Of a stretch of 35,278 nt of DNA, positions 31,678 to 35,278 are shown one piece after another. The stretch is from an uncultured Oscillospiraceae bacterium (GTDB taxonomy: Bacteria; Bacillota; Clostridia; Oscillospirales; Oscillospiraceae). The first letter of the stretch is position 1, and each line of letters starts with the position of its first letter. Location: contig CALWYD010000116.1 in NCBI GenBank assembly GCA_944385675.1, positions 1 through 35,278 on the forward strand, in the 5' to 3' direction. Under the pieces are notes generated by a model. The model made no database searches. It saw nothing but the letters and a program-made list of their open reading frames with translations, and was not told the origin of the DNA. Made by a program: the position numbers and the translations under genes.

Positions 31678-34098
31678 ATGAAGCATCCAGAACTGATCCA
31701 GGCACTCACATTAAAACAGAAGGTGGCCCTCCTGTCCGGGCGGGACATCTGGAGCACCTACCCCATTCCTCAGCATGACATTCCGGCCATGTACCTCTCT
31801 GACGGCCCCCACGGAGTCCGCAAGCAGTTGGGAGCCTCCGACCACCTGGGACTCAACGCCAGCCAGCCGGCCACCTGCTTTCCCACCGCCTCCGGGGTGG
31901 CCAACAGCTGGAACCCTCAACTGGCCCAGGAGATGGGCCGAGTTGTGGGCCAGGAGGCCGCCTTCCAGCAGGTGAACGTGCTGCTGGGCCCCGGTCTGAA
32001 CACCAAACGCAGCCCTCTGGGTGGGCGCAACTTTGAGTACTACTCCGAGGATCCCTACCTCTCCGGCAAGATGGCCGCCGCCTTTATTCGGGGCGTACAG
32101 GAAAACGGCATCTCAGCCTGCCCCAAGCACTTCGCCGCCAACAGCCAGGAACTGCTGCGCATGGCCAGTGACAGCGTGGTGGACATGCGGGCCCTGCGGG
32201 AGCTGTACCTCACCAATTTCGAGATTGCGGTCAAAGAGGGCAAGCCCCGCTCCATCATGTCCTCCTACAATCTGATCAACGGAACTTACGCCAATGACAA
32301 CGCCTGGCTGCTCACCCACGTGCTGCGGGAGGAGTGGGGCTTTGAGGGCTTTGTAGTCACCGACTGGGGCGGCTCCAACGACCACGCCCGGGCGGTTTCC
32401 GCCGGCAGCAATCTGGAGATGCCCGGCACCTGCGGTGACAGCGACCGGGAGATTTTTGCTGCCCTGGAGGCCGGTACTCTTACCCAGGAAGAGATTGACC
32501 TGCGGGTAGACGAGCTGTTGGATGTTGTGCTGTCTACCCGCGCCGCCACACAGGGCGGTCCCCGGGAATTTGATGTCCAGGCCCATCACGCCCTGGCGCG
32601 AAAAGCCGCTTTGGAGACTGCTGTTCTGCTGAAAAACCAGGGGGATATCCTTCCCCTGGCTCCCGGAACCCGGGTGGCTGTCATCGGTGACATGGCCATG
32701 GAGCCCCGCTACCAGGGGGCCGGCTCCTCGGTGGTCAATCCCACTCAGCTGGATCGCCCCATTGACTGCCTGCAGCAGTGCGGGCTGGAGATCACCGGCC
32801 AGGCCCGAGGCTACCGCCGGGACGGCAAGGAGGACCGGGAACTGCTGGAGGGAGCGGTGTCTGCCGCCAAAAATGCCGATGTGGTCCTGGTCTATCTGGG
32901 CCTGCCTGAGATCACCGAGAGCGAGGGCATGGATCGCCAACACATGAAGCTGCCGGCCAATCAGGAGACACTATTTCAGGCGGTAGCCGATGCAAACCCC
33001 AACGTAGTGGTGGTGCTCTCCGGGGGAAGTTCCGTGGAGCTGCCCTGGCTGGATCGGTGCAGAGGCCTGATCCACGGCTATCTGTCTGGACAGGCCGGTG
33101 CGGGTGCCATGGCCGATCTGCTCACCGGAGCGGTCAACCCATCCGGCAAACTGGCTGAGAGTTACCCTTTGTCCTACCAGGACACCCCCAACCACGCCTA
33201 CTTTCCCGGCCGGGAGCGCACCGCTGAGTACCGGGAATCCATCTTTGTGGGCTACCGCTACTATGAGACCGTAGGGAAAGCCGTCCGCTTCCCCTTTGGA
33301 TTTGGGCTGAGCTATACTACTTTCTCTTACTCCGATTTGGAGCTGTCCCAAACCCAGGTGTCCTTCACCCTCACCAATACCGGTGCCCGGGCGGGAGCTG
33401 AAATTGCCCAGGTGTATGTATCTGCCGTGAACAGCGGAATCTTCCGACCCGCTCTGGAGCTCAAGGGTTTTGCCAAGACTTTTCTCCAGCCGGGGGAGAG
33501 CTGTCAGGTAACCATTCCCCTGGATGACAAGGCCTTCCGGTATTTTAACGTAAAGACAGACGCCTGGGAGATTGAGGGGGGCGAGTACCGGATCCTGGTG
33601 GGGGCCAGCGTCCGAGACATCCGCCTGTCCGGCTCTCTCACTGTGGAGGGGACAAATGCCCCCCTGCCCTACGACCCCCAGGCTCTGCCCTCCTACTTCA
33701 GCGGACAGGTGGAGGCGGTGGGTGACCGGGAATTTGAGGCCCTGCTGGGCCGCCCCATTCCCCCCGCCAGCTGGGACGCCGGGGCCCCCCTGGACTGGAA
33801 CGACGCCCTGCTCCGGCTTCCCCACGCCAAAAACCCCCTGGCTCGGCTGGCCGGCCGGATCATTGTGAGTAAGATGGAAAAGAGCCTGGCCGGTCGTTCG
33901 GCGGATTTGAACATTCTCTTTGTATGCAACATGCCCTTCCGAGGCATCGCCAAGATGACCGGCGGTATGGCCACCACAAAAACGGCCCGCTCCATCCTGC
34001 TTATGGTCAACGGCCACTTCTTCCGTGGTCTGGGTGGGACACTCCGGGGCCTGTTGGACGGGCGAAGATTGAAAAAAGAGAGGAGAAACGGTATCTGA
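31678..34098 (+). CDS. Cytosolic GH3 beta-glucosidase-type enzyme with C-terminal extension
   Basis: An 806-residue GH3 glycosidase in the normal order: barrel domain (1-280, with RNFEYYSEDPYL and nucleophile Asp229 in VVTDWGG), sandwich domain (about 305-520, with acid/base Glu416 in ESEGMDR) and FnIII-like domain (about 540-650; PFGFGLSYTTFSYS). A C-terminal extension of about 150 residues carries FVCNMPFRGIAKMTGG and is shared, to my knowledge, with some gut clostridial GH3s, but its role is unknown. No signal peptide is seen, so it should act in the cytosol. The ATG at 31678 has AAGGAGG 5 bases upstream. The substrate may be a beta-glucoside, xyloside or other small sugar; the sequence does not decide. 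Confidence 0.93.
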   Translation: MKHPELIQALTLKQKVALLSGRDIWSTYPIPQHDIPAMYLSDGPHGVRKQLGASDHLGLNASQPATCFPTASGVANSWNPQLAQEMGRVVGQEAAFQQVNVLLGPGLNTKRSPLGGRNFEYYSEDPYLSGKMAAAFIRGVQENGISACPKHFAANSQELLRMASDSVVDMRALRELYLTNFEIAVKEGKPRSIMSSYNLINGTYANDNAWLLTHVLREEWGFEGFVVTDWGGSNDHARAVSAGSNLEMPGTCGDSDREIFAALEAGTLTQEEIDLRVDELLDVVLSTRAATQGGPREFDVQAHHALARKAALETAVLLKNQGDILPLAPGTRVAVIGDMAMEPRYQGAGSSVVNPTQLDRPIDCLQQCGLEITGQARGYRRDGKEDRELLEGAVSAAKNADVVLVYLGLPEITESEGMDRQHMKLPANQETLFQAVADANPNVVVVLSGGSSVELPWLDRCRGLIHGYLSGQAGAGAMADLLTGAVNPSGKLAESYPLSYQDTPNHAYFPGRERTAEYRESIFVGYRYYETVGKAVRFPFGFGLSYTTFSYSDLELSQTQVSFTLTNTGARAGAEIAQVYVSAVNSGIFRPALELKGFAKTFLQPGESCQVTIPLDDKAFRYFNVKTDAWEIEGGEYRILVGASVRDIRLSGSLTVEGTNAPLPYDPQALPSYFSGQVEAVGDREFEALLGRPIPPASWDAGAPLDWNDALLRLPHAKNPLARLAGRIIVSKMEKSLAGRSADLNILFVCNMPFRGIAKMTGGMATTKTARSILLMVNGHFFRGLGGTLRGLLDGRRLKKERRNGI

Positions 34099-34586
34099 TG
34101 GAAGCCTTTCGCAAATGGAAGAAGCAGCACCCCGACCTGTGGGAGTTCATCCTCTTCAATATTTTGTCCAACTGCGCCACCGTGACCAATTTTGTGGTAC
34201 TCTGGCTCTCCTCTGCCACCCTGTTCCATTCCATGACACAGCCCTTTCAGTTTTTCATTTTTGACTACTCCTCGCCCGCATCCGGCGGGCTGGGCGGGTT
34301 TTTAGCCTTCCTGCTGGCCTATGTGTGCGCACAGATCGTCAACTATATTGTCCAGCGCAAGCTGGTCTTCGGCGCCACTGTGGACATCAGCAAGACCATT
34401 GGCTGGTATATTCTCACGGTGACAGTGGCTGGAATTGTTAGTGTGGCCCTGCCTGGCTATCTGGTTCCCATCCTATCCCCCTATCTGGGCGGCTTTGCCG
34501 CCACTGCAGCCAATGTGGTGAACATTGTCCTCCAGGTGGCCATCAATTACCCCATGATGAAGTTTGTCATTATGAAAAAGAAGTAA
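34098..34586 (+). CDS. GtrA-like membrane protein
   Basis: A 162-residue protein with four predicted membrane helices (about 17-37, 62-86, 98-121 and 129-150), resembling the GtrA family (for example YIVQRKLVFGA, the family's NF/NxxRKxxF-type loop between helices 2 and 3). GtrA proteins help move or modify lipid-linked sugars, for example in O-antigen glucosylation, and often sit beside glycosyltransferases; here the neighbours are glycosidases. The ATG overlaps the GH3 stop (ATGA), so the two are coupled. AGGAGA is 11 bases upstream, somewhat far. The ending is MMKFVIMKKK before a terminator. Confidence 0.8.
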   Translation: MEAFRKWKKQHPDLWEFILFNILSNCATVTNFVVLWLSSATLFHSMTQPFQFFIFDYSSPASGGLGGFLAFLLAYVCAQIVNYIVQRKLVFGATVDISKTIGWYILTVTVAGIVSVALPGYLVPILSPYLGGFAATAANVVNIVLQVAINYPMMKFVIMKKK

Positions 34587-34595
34587 CCTGCCGAA

Positions 34596-34627
34596 AAAGG
34601 CCCCGGACAAGTTGTCCGGGGCCTTTG
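34596..34627. terminator. Bidirectional intrinsic terminator between GtrA-like and spoVT-like genes
   Basis: AAAGGCCCCGGACAA (34596-34610) and its complement (34612-34626) form a long stem with a small AAGTT-type loop. A T-stretch and A-stretch border it, so it can end transcripts from both sides. The spoVT-like stop lies just beyond at 34628. Confidence 0.85.
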
Positions 34628-35278
34628 TTATCCCTCCATGTGCCGTCCTAAAAAACCTGCAATGGATTGGGCCAGCTTATAATCCACTTCGCTTCCCTCT
34701 TTTGCTTCTCCCTGGGCGGCAAACACCACACATCCCAGGACGTCGCCTTCCGAGAGGATAGGGGCAGCAGTAGACAGGAAAAATCGTTCCTCTCCCGCTA
34801 ACAGAGGCAAGCTGCTCTCCCCCGCCTTATGCTGATAGATCTGCCGACCCTCCATGAGCCGCTCCAGCTCTGGAGAGATAGCCTTTTCCAGTACCTCCCG
34901 GCGGGGCGCACCGGCAGAGGCAATACAGTTGTCCCGGTCGGTAATAATCGTCAGATGTCCGGTGGTGCGGTTGAGTGTCTCACACAGCTGGCTTGCAAAC
35001 TCTGCAACGCCGCCCATGAGAGAGTATTTCTTAAAAATTACCCCGCCCTCTTTATCTGTATAAATCTCCAGCGGGTCGCCGCCACTGATAACATTGGCAT
35101 GGAACACCTTGTCCGGCCGCTTGGAAGACGACTGAACCAGGGTGACGGGCGCGTGCTGTCCCATGCCCCCCTTAAAATTTACGCTGTTCCCCGGGAGCGC
35201 GGCCATGGCGGCCTCCGCCCCCTCCCCCGCGGCGCCGGAGCGGAGGATGGCGTCGATGTCGGCCTTCAGCTGGATCTC
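34628..35278 (-). CDS. spoVT: SpoVT-like protein with replaced N-terminus (partial, chimeric)
   Basis: The C-terminal part, from GDPLEIYTDKEGGVIFKKYS on, is the SpoVT GAF-like domain (TGHLTIITDRDNCIASAGAP; ILSEGDVLGCVVFAA). SpoVT is a sporulation regulator whose N-terminal SpoVT/AbrB swapped hairpin binds DNA. Here the normal MKATGIVRRIDDLGRVVIPK start is absent. Instead the open frame continues with unrelated sequence (VFHANVISG and further, about 65 residues) to the right edge without a stop. An ATG at 35206 behind GGAGG is one possible start. No alternative frame restores the missing half. It is either a genuine gene rearrangement or an assembly join. Confidence 0.7.
   Translation of the reverse strand, partial: EIQLKADIDAILRSGAAGEGAEAAMAALPGNSVNFKGGMGQHAPVTLVQSSSKRPDKVFHANVISGGDPLEIYTDKEGGVIFKKYSLMGGVAEFASQLCETLNRTTGHLTIITDRDNCIASAGAPRREVLEKAISPELERLMEGRQIYQHKAGESSLPLLAGEERFFLSTAAPILSEGDVLGCVVFAAQGEAKEGSEVDYKLAQSIAGFLGRHMEG

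Overview
The window looks like the chromosome of a GC-rich, anaerobic, spore-forming Firmicute, most likely an Oscillospirales gut bacterium of the Flavonifractor/Lawsonibacter kind. The evidence is the pyruvate:ferredoxin oxidoreductase, a SpoVT-like sporulation regulator, a ThiI without a rhodanese domain, a LytTR/GHKL regulator pair, strong AGGAGG ribosome sites, and an MBOAT/DHHW/DUF4358 module typical of such clostridia. The genus is an inference. I see no rRNA, tRNA, CRISPR array, insertion sequence or prophage.

Left part (1-8.8 kb). The start of nifJ (minus) is followed by a 460-base gap with promoters facing both ways, then comM and thiI (plus). A four-gene minus-strand operon follows: a UBA-like/DUF4342 membrane protein, an OmpR-type response regulator, a small flavodoxin-like protein and a sensor kinase. 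Its promoter is interleaved with that of a plus-strand pair: a secreted protein with a stalk domain and a degenerate deacetylase-like domain, and a coupled 105-residue protein of unknown role.

Middle (8.8-19.3 kb). A metal-resistance operon (ArsR/SmtB repressor, separate HMA metallochaperone, P1B-type ATPase) has a clear promoter and operator. It is followed by a nitroreductase and a three-gene surface O-acetylation module (DUF4358 lipoprotein, MBOAT acyltransferase, DHHW protein) behind what looks like an ECF-sigma promoter. Then come the CCA-adding enzyme and, convergent to it, an AGCS amino-acid/sodium symporter.

Right part (19-35.3 kb). A minus-strand group holds a sirtuin, a YtcJ-type amidohydrolase, an HdeD-like membrane protein and an Smr-domain protein. 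It diverges from a plus-strand run of tex, a membrane-dipeptidase homologue and an AlbA_2-domain protein. An AgrA/AgrC-like LytTR two-component pair and a strong terminator come next. Then follow two GH3 glycosidases, the first domain-permuted and predicted to be membrane-anchored at both ends, the second cytosolic and of normal order, and a GtrA-like membrane protein. The window ends in a minus-strand spoVT-like gene whose DNA-binding N-terminal half is replaced by unrelated sequence.

Most units are separated by strong intrinsic terminators with perfect stems that can work in both directions. The most interesting items are the membrane-anchored permuted GH3 next to a soluble partner, the flavodoxin inside a two-component operon, the interleaved divergent promoters near 7.2 kb, the ECF-type promoter at 12.2 kb, and the chimeric SpoVT at the right edge.
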